Shown here: in pieces, positions 11,280 to 22,824 of the stretch
Position numbering within the stretch: the stretch's first letter is position 1
How the letters are laid out: the number at the start of each line of letters is the position of its first letter
Origin: Miscanthus floridulus
Lineage: Eukaryota; Streptophyta; Magnoliopsida; Poales; Poaceae
Direction of reading: 5' to 3'
Assembly (NCBI RefSeq): GCF_019320115.1
Contig: NC_089583.1
Span: 84,089,928 to 84,153,927 of the forward strand
DNA length: 64,000 bases
Position numbers and translations under genes: made by a program
The notes under the pieces: model-generated
The model's database searches: none
What the model saw: only the letters and a program-made list of their open reading frames with translations
What the model was told of the DNA's origin: nothing

Positions 11280-12400
11280 CCATCTTGTGTCACATTTGAT
11301 GAAGAAGGTGGAATCAATTACTTGTACATCATCTTCATCATCTTTAGGCTTAATGTCTCCAACCAGAATGTTCTTCATAGCCTCCCTCAATGGTTTATCA
11401 CCTACATCATCAAGATTCTCATGTGCTCCTTGGGAGCCGTTAGATTCATCAAATTCCACATCATATGTTTCTTCAACCAAGCTGGTGGCATGATTAAATA
11501 CTCTATATGCTTTGGACTTTGATGAGTAACCAACAAGAAAACCAATATCACAACATCTTTGAAACTTCCCTAGGTGTTGCCACTTCTTGTAGATGTAGCA
11601 TTTGCAACCAAACACTCTAAAGAAAGAGACGTCCGGCTTCTTTCCTATTGAGCAACACATAAGGTGTCTTGCCAAGAAACTTTTGAAGGAATAGGCGGTT
11701 TGTTGCATAGCATGCGGTGTTGATAGCTTCCATCCATAGAGCTTCAGGGGTGTTGTACTCATCTAGCATTGTTCTTGCAAGAGTGATCAATGTCAGGTTC
11801 TTTCTCTCAACTACACTATTTTGTTGAGGAGTATATGTTGCGGAAGACCTCATGCTTGATCCCAACTTCATCACAATAGGCTTCTATGTTTGTGTTGTTG
11901 AATTCCTTCCCATTGTCACTTCTAATCTTCTTGAGCTTCACTTCAAATTCATTTTGTGTTCTCTTGGCAAACTTCTTGAAGCAAGATGCAACTTCAGATT
12001 CGTCATGAAGGAAGAATACCCATGTGTATCTTGAATAGTCATCAACAATCACAAGACAATAAAGATTTCCTCCCAAACTCTTGTATATTGTTGGTCCAAA
12101 TAAGTCCATGTGAAGGAGTTCTAGCACTCTTGTGGTTGACTATAAAAGCTTTTGTTGGATGCGTATTTGCAACTTGCTTGCCTAGCTTGACATGCACTAC
12201 AAAGCTTGTCCTTCTCAAACTTCACATCCTTCAACCCTCTCACCAAATCATTCTTCATTAGCTTCTTGAGTGAGCTCATCCCTAACATGAGCAAGTCTTC
12301 TATGCCATAGCCACCCAAGTATTGTTTTGGTGAATAGACATGTCTTCAAGTTAGCATCTTTAGAGGTGAAATCCACTAGATATAGGTTGTTGTATCTAAA
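11280..12400 (-). pseudogene. copia integrase (element A)
   Basis: The GAG-pre-integrase segment, with the zinc-binding CSACQARQASCKY, is at about 12,318-12,121. The catalytic core at 12,127-11,617 has LELLHMDLFGP (first Asp), KKIRSDNGKEF (second Asp) and VVERKN (Glu), so all three DDE residues remain visible. A downstream segment at 11,762-11,277 corresponds to the integrase C-terminal part and linker to reverse transcriptase. Frame breaks occur near 11,830 and 11,640. The enzyme would join the element DNA to the host chromosome. Confidence 0.88.
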
Positions 12401-12415
12401 TCCTTTGAATGTTAC

Positions 12416-12760
12416 TTAATCATTATCCTTTTTAGATACAACAACTTCCTTCTTGGTAAACAAGCATTGGAAGCAAAGATCACACAATTGTCCAATGGAT
12501 AGCAAGTTGAAGCTCAATGAAGCAACATATAGCACATTTGAGATAGAATGATCATTTGAAATTGCCACTTTGCCCAATCCTTTAACCTTGCCCTTTGAAT
12601 TATCTCCAAATGTGATTCTTTCTTGTCCATCTACTTCTTCATCTAGTGAGGTAAACATACGAGGATCACCTGGTCATATGTTGTGTGCAACCACTATCAA
12701 TAACCCAATAACTTCCACTGGTCTTGTAGTTCACCTACACATAAGAGATCAAGCTTTAGG
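12416..12760 (-). pseudogene. copia aspartic protease (element A)
   Basis: Minus-strand frames encode a MFTSLDEEVDGQERITFGDN block followed by KGKVKGLGKVAIS and VLYVASLSFNLLSIGQLC, the conserved end of the copia protease. In element B the active-site stretch WVIDSGCTQHMTG is intact just upstream. Here the same stretch near 12,690-12,660 is disturbed by small changes. The protease would cleave the Gag-Pol polyprotein. Confidence 0.8.
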
Positions 12761-12939
12761 AATCCCAAACTTATTGAGGGCCCTTCACCTTCTCAACAAG
12801 TGACTTTGCAACCCAAACTTTCTTAGGCCTATTCTTATTTAAGATCCTAAGAACATGACTTTCATCTTTCCACTAGAATCTTTTCTAAGCATGTAATGAG
12901 CATTGAAGGCAAAAGGTGTAGCATGCTTAGGGCAAGGGT

Positions 12940-15175
12940 TATGGTGGTGGAGTTTGGCACTCATGGGCAAAGTGGTCCTTCTTGTCCACACTCAAAACAT
13001 CTCTTTGGTTTTGGCTTTGACTTGTGTTGTTGTTGAGCTTGAACCTTCTTCTCTTGGTTTGCCAAGTACCAAATGCCACTTCTATCCATCTTCATGATAG
13101 TGTTCATTAGTAGCTCACTTTGAAGATGCTTGCCTCTTGTGAACTTGCTCAATCCAATCTTGAGATGCTCTTTCTCCAACTTGAGCTTCTTGTTCTCTTC
13201 CTTGAGAGCATCAATATTTTTCTCTTCCTTGAGCTTCTTGTTCTCTTCTTTGAGCTTCTCATTCTCAAGAGTCAAATCACTATTATGATCAAGAGTTTGT
13301 AGCATAATAGTGTTGTGGCTTTTGATCTCTTCAAGATCTTTTTTGAGCATTTCATTGTCATTCTTGAGCTTGACAAACTCATCATAATCATTGGCCTCAA
13401 CCACTTACTTACCCTTGCTACTAGAACTTTGCTCAATGCTCTCAATGATCAAATCATCACATGATATAGCTATATCAATCTTAACAACATTGTTAGTAGT
13501 ATCATGTGGCTCATTGGATAGAAATTCTTGAGCAATAACAAGATTATTATGATTAATCTTAAGAGTAGTATATTCTTATTTTAGCTTGTTGTGGCTAGTG
13601 ATGAGCTCATTGTGTATCCTCTCAAGTTTATCATGTTTATCTTTAATCTCTTTCTTAGAAGATTTGAGCTCCTTGAGTTTGGATGATATAGCATCATTTG
13701 CTTCTCTAAGCTCAACACTAGCCTTTTTGGCTATACCACATTTAGCTAAAAGAGAATCATTCTTAGCTTCTAGTTTTTCATTTTTAGCTCTACTCTTTCT
13801 AATGATCTTAGTGTATTGATTTAGCAATTTAACAAGATCATCATAAGAAGGTGATTCATATTCATCATCATCACTATCGCTATCATCATTGCTAGCATGT
13901 TCATCACCACTACTATCATCATTTGATACCTTGCGATCACCCTTGGCCATAAGGCATAGGTGTGTAGAGGATGATGGTGGTGGTGGTGGCGGTGAAGGTG
14001 ATGAAGAGTCAATAACAATGGCGGCCACCTTCTCATTGTCACTATCATCATCGGATGAGCCACTAGATGAATCAATGTCCATGAGCCAATCACCGATGAT
14101 GTATGCCTTTCCACTTTTCTTCTTCTTGTGGAAGTCCTTTTCTTGCCATCTCTCTTCTTGTATGGCTTGTTTTTCTTCTTCTCATCTTCTTCTTCATTGC
14201 TTGAGTCATCTTTCTTGCCCTTGTACTTGTTCTTGTACTTGTCTTTCTTGGGCTTTCTGCATTGATGTGCTAGATGACCAAGTTCTCCACAATTATAGCA
14301 ATCCATCTCTAAGATTGGCTTCCTTCTAGAGCTTGTGAAGAACTTCTTCTTGCCATCGAACTTGATGCCACTCTTGTTGAGCTTCTTTAGCATCTTGGTG
14401 GTTCTTTTCACCATGAGAGCAAGGCTTGCATTATCAACTTCATCATCACTTGAGCTCTCATACTCAAGCCTTGCTTTGCCCTTCTCTTGGCTAGCTTTGA
14501 ATGCTAAGTCCTTTTCTTTCTTCTTAGTAGAGGATGAGCCATCTTGCGGTGTGATGTGCATGTACATCTCATGAGCATTAATCTTTCCCAAGATTTGTGT
14601 CGGTGTAGCATTGGAAAGATCACCTTGATGAAGCACGGTCACAATATACCCATATTTCTCAACTGGGGAGGACACTCAAGATCTTTCTTACAACATCGGA
14701 TGGTTGCATTTGAGTGAGTCCAAACCCATTGACTTCCTCTACAAGAACATTCAAGCGTGAGTATATTCCATTAGCACATTCTTTAGGAAGCATCTTAAAA
14801 GAGTTAAGCTTTTTCATGACAAGATGATAGCGTTCCTACATGCTCACTCTTTATTCCCTCATGGAGCGCACAAATGTCCGACCATAGTGCATGGGCATCT
14901 TTGTGGTTCCTCACCTAGGTTGAACACATCTTTGCAAAGGCCTCTAAAGATGGTGTTTCAAGCCTTTGCATTCCATTTTTCATAATTCATCTCATCGCCT
15001 TGTAGGTGTGTAGCATCCCGAGGTTTTGGGAAGCCTTGTGAGGCGGCTCTAAGTATTCCAACATCTAGAGCTTCTACATACACCTCCTTGTAGATTTTCC
15101 AATATGGAAAATAATCCCCCTCAAAGATAGGAGGAGGTCCATCCCCGTGAGATATCTTTCTCTAGACGGTTAAGC
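12940..15175 (-). pseudogene. Sirevirus-type gag (element A)
   Basis: The N-terminal UBN2-like capsid region (about 15,165-14,690) is followed by a long frame at 14,675-13,821 containing a zinc knuckle, CYNCGELGHLAHQC. Next come an acidic Ser/Asp-rich tract with a Pro run, a long coiled coil (about 13,850-13,120, many Leu/Lys/Glu heptads) and a second zinc knuckle near 12,975. The second knuckle begins CFECGQEG but is broken by a one-base insertion relative to element B, around 12,972-12,976. Other frame breaks are near 14,080 and 13,410. Gag would form the virus-like particle; the coiled coil probably supports multimerisation. Confidence 0.85.
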
Positions 15176-15193
15176 CTAAAAACGTGAGCATGA

Positions 15194-15206
15194 GGCTCTG
15201 ATACCA
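15194..15206 (-). promoter_or_regulatory. Primer binding site of element A (initiator tRNA-Met type)
   Basis: The minus strand reads TGGTATCAGAGCC two bases inside the 5' LTR. TGGTATCAGAGC is the standard copia PBS complementary to the 3' end of initiator methionine tRNA. It fixes the element orientation as minus. Confidence 0.9.
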
Positions 15207-15208
15207 AT

Positions 15209-16705
15209 TGAAAGGATCAAGATGCCCAAGAGGGGGGGGGGGTGAATTGGGCTAATTCAAAATTTCTTTGCAATAATTAAATCCTACGGTTAGCCCAATT
15301 AACCCCTTGTGCCTAGAAAGTGTTTCTATTGATCTACCGCACAAAAGTTTAGCAACCTATGTTCTAATTCTACTCTAGCATGGCAATTCTATGAATGTAA
15401 ATGACAAGAATTGAATTGCTCAAAGTAAATGCACAAAGTAAAGAGAGAAGGAGGAACGTGATGATGTTTTGCCGAGGTATCAGAGAGTCGTCACTCCCCA
15501 CTAGTCCTCATTGGAGCACCTACGCAAGGGTGTAGCTCCCCCTTGATCCACGCAAGGATCAAGTGCTCTCTATGGGTTGATTCTTTGACACTCCATCGTG
15601 GTGAATCACCCACAACTGCTCACAACTTGAGTTGGGTTATCCATAAGCTCCGCCGGATGATCACCAAACTCCCAATCACCACCAAGCCATCTAGGTGATG
15701 GCGATCACACAGAGTAACAAGAATAAACTCTCACTTGACCATGACAAGCCTAATGAGAAGGGTGGATGCACACTTTGCTACTCTTGCTTTCACTAATGAG
15801 GGCTCTCTTTGGGATTCTCAAATCTCAATCACCTCACTAGGACCTTGCTCTTTTTGGCACTCTCAAAGGTGTTTCTTAGCTATTGGAATGAGCAAAATTA
15901 CCCCCACACATGAATGGAGAAAGTATTTATAACCATGGCTGAAAAACAAACCATTATATGCCTCTGTGGGGTGACCTAGACGCTCTGGTCATGTTGACCG
16001 GACGCTCCGGTTCAGTTCTCCCTGAACTCTAGTGTTTAAGTTGTAACCGGACGCTAGGACAGCGTCTGGTCAACACTGACCGGACACGTTCTATCATGAT
16101 TTTCCCTCTCTAAGAACTTACTGGAGTTGATAGGACGCTGGGACTCAGCGTTCGGTCACTTCACCTCTCAGCGTCCGGTCGCACCAGACGATTTCACCTT
16201 GATCAAATGAACTAACCGGACTCTGTGCTAGTGTCCGGTCACCCTGGAGCCAAGTGTCCGGTCAGTATTTGACCCTCCATTCACTTCCAACTCTCGATCA
16301 TATGTGAATGAAGTTTGCTCCAATGGATCTAAGGGCTTTTTAGGAGGTACCTAGTGCAAGATTTAGCAAATATGCACCACACCTAACTCACTAGACTCAC
16401 TTAGGTCAAGCTACCCGTCTATACCCCCCTTAATAGTACGGCCAAAGGAAAAAAGCAAAGTTCTAAACTACTCTAAGTGTCTCTTCCACTTCAATCGACA
16501 CTTTGAACTAGTCCATCCTTAACCTGGTCATCCATCCTTTGAAAACCAAAATGATTTCCATCATAGGGGCATGACCACCATGATAGCCCAAATGATCTCC
16601 ATTACCATGACCTAACTTAATTGCCTTTGCAAAACACACGTTAGTCATAGTAATCACATACTGTCATTAATCATCGAAACCAAACTAGGGGCCTAGATGC
16701 TTTCA
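15209..16705 (-). repeat. 5' LTR of element A
   Basis: 1,497 bp, TGAAAGGATC to ATGCTTTCA on the plus strand. A poly-G run near 15,232-15,242 expands the start relative to the partner LTR. Palindromic CCGGACGC-type motifs lie at about 15,970-16,265. Confidence 0.9.
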
Positions 16706-18740
16706 GTCTACTCCTCGGGCGCGATCGGCTTCGCTGCCCCAGACTCAGGTGTGGCATTGACATCTCCCGCATTCACCACTAAAGACCCGACGGCTTCCAC
16801 CATTGCCCTTGGCACCATCGCCAACCTATCCACCATCGGCGCCAACTGTTCACCACCACCAAGTTCACCAGTACCGGCGGTTGACTCCTCTATAGACCAC
16901 CGAGCACCCGAGGACTCTGGAATATGGTCTACCGCCACCTCCTCTACTCTGGGACTAGCCTTCGGTTGCTCGATAGTCTAGATGGGCGGGGTTGAATCCT
17001 CTACATGCCTCGCACTACATTAGATTAGCTTGTCAATCGCCAAAAAAATGAAAGAACAATGACAAAGTAACTCCAAGGCAAGGATACTTACGGTTTGGTC
17101 TACCAGTATAATTTCTTGAACTGGCGCTGCCTACCCGAGCCCCCAGGCATGGCCTTGGGGTCAATGCCTGCATGTTGGGGTGGAGGTCCCATGGTCTCTA
17201 TCGTTGCCTTTTCCTTCGGTCATCGCTCCGGGGCTCCCCTCACGTGCTGCTCGGGGACTTCCTCTGCCCGCCGCTCCGGGGCTCCTCTCGCCTGCTGCTC
17301 GAGGACTTCCTTTGCCCACTGCTCTAGGGCTCCCCTTGCCTGCTGCTCGGGGACTCCCATCACCTATTGTTGGGGAACTTCCTCCCCTCCCATCGACTAT
17401 TCTTCCACGTGCATGCTGCGTGGAGGTGCCTTTGTGCTCAGTGGAGGATCAACCCGAACTTTGTTGTCATCCGACCACTAAAACACCATGGTCCTTCACA
17501 TCTGAGTGGTCTAGTCACCACCAAGCAAGATGTCGCCTGGCTTGAGGGGAGCGACACCTGCCGTCTTTCTCTTCTTCCAAGCCAGCTCGTCTATCGCTGC
17601 CCTCTTCCCCTGTCAGGGGATGGACTCTCCAACAAGATGTTGACAGTTTCCTCCTTAGGCTACGACGGTGGCCAGGCGTCTACTCCCTTTGGCCAATCGC
17701 TCCTCAGCACGCCCGAGAAGTACACCACTCTTTCCTATGAATGGATCTTCGCATGAGTAAATCATTCAACTACTCAGCAATGACAAAAGATAAAAAAAGC
17801 ATCAGGAACACACAACTGAGATATTTACCTGAGGAGGCAGATTTTTGCAGTGAAAGGGTTTCGTCTGCCCTAACAAGTTGAATGAGGCAAGTGGAGCGAA
17901 CAACTCTATGGCCCGCTCCTACACAACATCCCTCAACAGCATCTCTGACCTCTCTCAGGGTACCGTCAGTCTCCCCCTTGAACTCAAAGGCAGGGTGGGC
18001 CCTCTCCTTCTAGGGCTAGATATGGCACACTATAAAGCTTGCCGCCACTAATCCATCGTTGGTATTCACACCCTTTATTAAGCCAAGGAGCTCCCTCACT
18101 TGCTCCATATCAACACTGCTTGGCATCTTTGACCAGCTCTTTTGGCTCCCTGGTATGTGGTCGGCGTTGCAGCGGACTGCATGGTGGCTCTACTTCATGT
18201 AGAACCACCCGGTGTTCCACCCCTTTAGTGATGTGCTTAGTGGAACAGTAAGGTATTCCCCCACCATTCCATCGTGCAGCTAAAGATATACTCCACCAAC
18301 CACCTTGGAACCATTGCCGCCTCTCTTCTTCAGCCAGAACAGGTGACGGAAGAGATTGAAGTGTGGAAGGAATCCGAGATATGCCTCATAGAAATAGATG
18401 AAGATAGATATGTGTAATATGGTATTTGGGTGGAGGTTGCATAGACTAACCACCTAGAGCTCCAACAGATCCCTTAGGAATGGATGAACAGGAAATCCCA
18501 ACCCATGCCAGAAATAATCCTCAAATACCACCACTTCGTCGGTATGAGGCATGAGGAAGGGCTCACCGAGGGCCAGCCACCATCCGATGGGGACACGATC
18601 AGGCAGAATGCCTACCTCCACCAATCTGTTGAGCTCTACCTCTCCCATTCGTGATGGCACCCACTCTTCGTCATGCTAGATTTTGGCGCTCGCCTTCTGG
18701 GGGCTTGTCTTCTTCGGTTTCATAGCTCCCTTCTTCAGCG
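16706..18740 (-). pseudogene. Antisense ORF of element E, 5' portion, 'putative gypsy type transposon' domain
   Basis: The minus-strand start region near 18,740 leads into a conserved block at 18,660-18,454, with EVELNRLVEVGILPDR, a DEVVVFEDYFWHGLGFP motif and VHPFLRDLLEL. That block is characteristic of the domain Pfam lists as a putative gypsy-type transposon protein (PF04195, from memory). Downstream, 18,450-16,706 is low in complexity and interrupted by stops; it includes Pro/Gly-rich parts and a stretch near 16,938-16,708. The frame continues at 3,624. It lies antisense to gag-pol of its own element, the Tat-type arrangement. It is decayed and probably not translated. Confidence 0.65.
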
Positions 18741-19758
18741 CCATCTCTCAGATCTGGTTAGGGTTTGGCGGCAGAAGCAGGTGTAGATGTGAATCTAGAA
18801 ATGCAATGGCTGAGGAAGAAGATGAAATGGCAAAGGGGCAAAGGTATGAGCAATGGGGTGTGGCGGCGCAGTTATAAAGCACTCCCCCACCTTTTGACAT
18901 TTGAGGGTTTTTGGGAAACCGTTCCCACGATTTGCACTTTTCTGAATTCTCCACAACTGAAGGTGGGCTGTTACCTAGGCCTTCGTGTAGCCTCAGCCCA
19001 TATTACTGATTTATCTCTGCAATTTGTTATGGCTCGTCGAATATCCGCCGACATCTCCACTAGCCGTTATGGCTCAGTAATTACTACTATACAACTATTA
19101 CTCTAGTGTTTTCTCTGTGATTCTGTTTTCTCCAAGTTGACTGCTATTTTTGACCCTAGGCACCACGTGACCATGTCACCTACTATTCAGGCTTGGGGAC
19201 TAAGTGGGCACACTTCACCTTGCAGGTGAATGTGCTTTTCGGGGCTACGCCCGAGGACTAGCTGCCTGCTCAACTGGTCTTCTATTTTTCTTCTACTTTG
19301 GACCCTGGCACCACATGACTTTCGTCATCTACTATCAGGCTCAAGGACTAAGTGGGCACACTTCACCTCCGGGTGAATGTGTTTGCTTTATTCTGGAAGA
19401 CTCCATGCCTCTTGAAGCTGAAGAAGACTATCTCCTTTTCTCATGGTCGGACTCTAAGTGGGCACACTTGGTCCACTGCGAAGAAATTTTTGATTCTAAG
19501 GTTGAGCACCTTACACCCTTATGGCAACCCGTACTTGGGTTATACTGCTTAGGCTACGGTTCACGCTGCTCAGCTATAGTTCAGCTGCTCGGCTGATGGT
19601 TCACGCTGCTCGGCAACTGGTCACAACTGCTCGGCAACTCATCATGGTTGTCGGACTATGAGTTTGACTGCTCGGCTTTGTTCGCACCTACTTAGACAAG
19701 CTCAAGACAACATTGCACAATAGGTACAAGACGCTCATGGACTAGCTGTGGGGGGGTA
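18741..19758 (+). repeat. 3' untranslated region of element E with short interspersed repeats
   Basis: No gene is seen. The phrase ACTAAGTGGGCACACTT occurs at about 19,200 and 19,350, with a related copy near 19,450. A CTGCTCGGC-type motif recurs from 19,540 to 19,680. Such repeats precede the LTR in related grass gypsy elements. The segment ends in a purine run at 19,749-19,757 directly before the LTR. Confidence 0.6.
19749..19758 (+). promoter_or_regulatory. Polypurine tract of element E
   Basis: A run of seven or more G residues (TGGGGGGGTA) lies immediately upstream of the TG that opens the LTR. This is the usual primer site for plus-strand DNA synthesis. Confidence 0.6.
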
Positions 19759-20220
19759 TGACTCTAGATAAACATGATAGACCATAGGGCTGCGCCCCTA
19801 GGGGCGGCTCGGCCCATAAGACAAAGCCTTGTGGGGCATGACTCTACTCGACGCCTCCCACAAGACACTGGGAAGATATCCTGAAGATACTACGAGATCT
19901 GTTAGGATACGTATGATCCCAAGATTCCTGTAATCTATTATTACTTTCTGGTTATCTCTCAGATCTAACCGACTTGTAACCCTACCCCCTAGACTATATA
20001 AGGCGGGCAAGGACCCCCTCCAAACTCATGCAATATGATACAATAGCTAATACAAACCAATATACTATAGGAGTAGGGTATTAAGTCATACTGATGGCCT
20101 AAACCTGTCTAACTCGTGTATCTCTGTTGCCTTCTTGTTCTTGATCACATGCTTCTCTGCCGATCAATCTACCTTCGTGGGATACCTCTCAGAAGGACTG
20201 CCAATGATATTCTATCGACA
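19759..20220 (+). repeat. 3' LTR of element E
   Basis: It starts TGACTC and ends TCGACA, 462 bp. A TATA-like ACTATATAAGG lies at about 19,992-20,002. The first bases after the end, GTGCC, belong to LTR C-prime. The matching left target duplication lies outside the window. Confidence 0.7.
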
Positions 20221-21426
20221 GTGCCACTAGATGTTCTAACTCATTACATATGGATTTAGATTCTAGTGAGTGCTAACACCCTTGAAAATATTTATGAAAA
20301 TATGCTAGCACACATACACTTAGTGAAACACTTGGTGGTTGGCACATTTAATCAAGGGTGGCGAAGTTGGAGAAGTAGAGGGTTGTCTTTCACTGACCGA
20401 GTGTTGGTTTCAAAGTGATCGGAACTTGCTGGTTGTGTGTCTGATCAATTATAGTGAAGACTGGCACGCTCGGGCTTGGTCTATTCAATGACCGGATGCT
20501 GCACAGTCATTGTGACCGGACACGTAGGCCCTACAGTCCGATCAGGCTTTGATGTACACTAACACAAGCATTAAGCCAAGGCAGTGAGGACCTGATGCGG
20601 TGGTGCGTCTGGTCATGCACTGATCGGACATGTCAGGTCATGGAAATTTAGCTCTAGAACCTTTCTGGAACCGACCTAACACTGCATAGTTGAGAGGAAT
20701 GGTGCGTCCTGGTCATGTCCTTGGTCATGGCACGTGCGGGGGTGCTCTGCTGTTGATCAGTGTGTCCAGTCATGTGACAGGCACGTCCGGTCTTGACTTA
20801 AGCGCGTAGGAATGACTACTAGCCATTAGAGATTGGGCGGCGCAAATTTGAAGGCGAGACATGTGGTGAAGATCCCACTGACCGAATGCTAGACTAGGTG
20901 TGTCTGGTTGCTTTGATCGGTGAGTCCTGGTCACCTCGAGTTGGGCTGCTATATGAGCCCAATGGCTCTATTCATGGGGGCTCTCTATTTAAGCCCCTTG
21001 GCCGGCTGAAGCTCACTCTCTTGGCTATTTGCATTGACATAGCAACCTTGTGAGCTTAGCAAAAGTCCTTCCACTCATCTCCATCTTTGATTCATCATCT
21101 TTATGAGATTGAAAGTGAATCCAAGTGCATTGCTTAAGTGATTGCATCTAGAGGCACTTGGTGTTCGTGTTTCACTGTGGGTTTCGCTTGTTACTCTTGG
21201 TGGTTGCCACCACCTAGATGACTTGGTGCAGCAAGGATCATCGAGCAGAGGAAGGTGCTTGTCTCTGACTCCAATTGTGATGATTGTTAGGGGTTCTTGA
21301 CCTTTCCTTGGTTGAGAGTCAAAAGGTACTCTAGTGGATTACTCATGGTTTGTGTGATCCTCATCTTATGTTAGTTGTGCGGCACCCGATTGCGGGTTTT
21401 GCGTGTGATGCTAATTAGCATGTGAA
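20221..21426. repeat. LTR C-prime, left part (interrupted by elements E and B)
   Basis: This sequence matches the reverse complement of solo LTR C (about 32,710 down to 31,556), including GTGCCACTAGATG...TCTAACTCATT at the left and TTGTGCGGCACCC near 21,380. Element E abuts it at 20,220/20,221 and element B abuts it at about 21,424-21,427, where GAA is shared by both partners. The remainder of C-prime resumes at 36,684. Confidence 0.8.
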
Positions 21427-22350
21427 TTGCTCAAATATAAATGCTTAAAGTAAAGAGAAGAGAAGGAACACGGCAATGGTTTGCTAAGGTATCGGAGAGT
21501 CACCTTGACCAGATGCTTCGGTCAGTTATCCCTGCCACAAAGCCGTTAAGTTGTGATCGGACGCTGACCTGTGTTCGATCAGCTCTGACCAGACACGTCC
21601 GGTCACAAAAACTGCTCTCTGGAACATTACTGATGTTGACCGAATGCTGGCACCCAGAGTCTAGTCACTTCGCTGTTCAGCGTCCGGTCAATTACTGAAT
21701 CCTAACTAGTGTCTAGTCAGTACTGACTGGACACATCCGATCAAGAATCTCCCTCTCTAGAACCTCTCTGGAGTTGACCGGACTCTGGCACCCAATGTCT
21801 GGTCACTTTTTCACTCAGCGTCCGGTCACAACCAGATGGCTCCAGTTGATCAAATGAACTAACCGGACTCACCCTTCAACGTCTGGTCACAACCAGACCA
21901 GTGTCCAATCAGTAATTTGACCCTCCATTCACTTCCACCTCAAAATCATATGTGAATGAAGTTTGCTCCAATCGATCTTAGGGCTACTCCTGAGCTACCT
22001 AGTGCTAGATTTGACAAGTGTGCACCACACCTAACCCACAAGACTCATATAGGTCAAGCTACTAGTCCATACCCCCTTAATAGTATGGCCAAAGGAAAAA
22101 CAAAGTCTTAAACTACTCTAAGTGTCTCTTCAACACCAAACGACACTTAGAACTAGTCCATCCTTAACCTTATCGTCCATCCTTTAAAAATCGAAATGGT
22201 TTCCTTTGTAGGGGCATGACAACCATGATTGCCCAATCAATTGCCATTACCATGACCTAACTTAATTGCCTCTGCAAAACACATATTAGTTATAGTAATC
22301 TCATATTGTCATTAATCACTGAAACCCAACTAGGGGCCTAGATGCTTTCA
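21427..22350 (-). repeat. 3' LTR of element B, truncated
   Basis: 924 bp compared with 1,657 bp for the partner. It lacks about 200 bp at the outer edge (counterpart of 35,027-35,226) and about 530 bp internally (counterpart of about 35,308-35,838, joined at GAGTCACC/TTGACC near 21,506). The inner edge ends GATGCTTTCA at 22,350. Confidence 0.8.
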
Positions 22351-22367
22351 ATCTCCCCCTTTTTGGT
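22351..22367 (-). promoter_or_regulatory. Polypurine tract of element B
   Basis: The minus strand reads CCAAAAAGGGGGAGAT immediately before the 3' LTR. Additional G-rich purine blocks are at about 22,768-22,777 and 22,796-22,811, matching the multiple-PPT pattern of element A. Confidence 0.7.
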
Positions 22368-22824
22368 GATTGATGACAATACAACCTTGACTATGTCTAA
22401 GAGATGAGGTTTTCAACATGCTTGGTTCATATAGGCTTTTGACAATAAGAGCAAAGGAGTTAGACATGCTTATATGACCCAAGCCAACATGGTGTACTCA
22501 ATAGATATGAAATAAGCATGAGTACAAGAAATAAAGCTCATTTGAATCAGAGTAAAACGCGGAAGCAAAGCAAATGAGCATAACGAAGTGACATGACATA
22601 TATATATATATATAGATCAAAGTAGAGAGCACACATGTCACATATCACATAAGTATCACAATCACACGTATGTAGTTCAATGCATGAAAGTAAACGTGAA
22701 TGCATAATAATGTATCACACATAAAAGGCCAAAAGTAATAAATCATAAGCTCCCCATATATATAATGCTCCCCCTAGATCTAACATACTCGATCTCTCTC
22801 CCCCTTTGGGAGCAAGCACCAAAA

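Larger units (their letters stand above)
3625..16705 (-). mobile_element. Element A: Sirevirus-like Ty1/copia retrotransposon
   Basis: Two LTRs in the same orientation (3,625-5,082 and 15,209-16,705) bound a 10.1-kb interior read on the minus strand. The order is PBS, gag with zinc knuckle and coiled coil, protease, integrase, reverse transcriptase, RNase H, a long extra region with a third ORF, PPT and 3' LTR. Integrase before reverse transcriptase defines copia. The tRNA-iMet type PBS, a long gag with two zinc knuckles, a third ORF and several PPT-like motifs point to the Sirevirus genus. Many stops and frameshifts show that it is inactive. Confidence 0.9.
1..20220 (+). mobile_element. Element E: Ty3/gypsy element of Tat-like layout, left end outside the window
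   Basis: The plus-strand order is: gag fragment, end of integrase, tandem-repeat spacer, a long antisense ORF, 3' untranslated repeats, polypurine tract and 3' LTR. An extra antisense ORF and satellite-like repeats between pol and the 3' LTR are known from Tat-lineage elements such as Grande and RIRE2, so that lineage is inferred. Element A interrupts it at 3,625-16,705. The 3' LTR ends at 20,220 and is followed directly by LTR C-prime sequence, so E was inserted into C-prime. Protease, reverse transcriptase, RNase H and most of integrase are absent between the gag remnant and the integrase tail, so the copy cannot move by itself. Confidence 0.7.
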
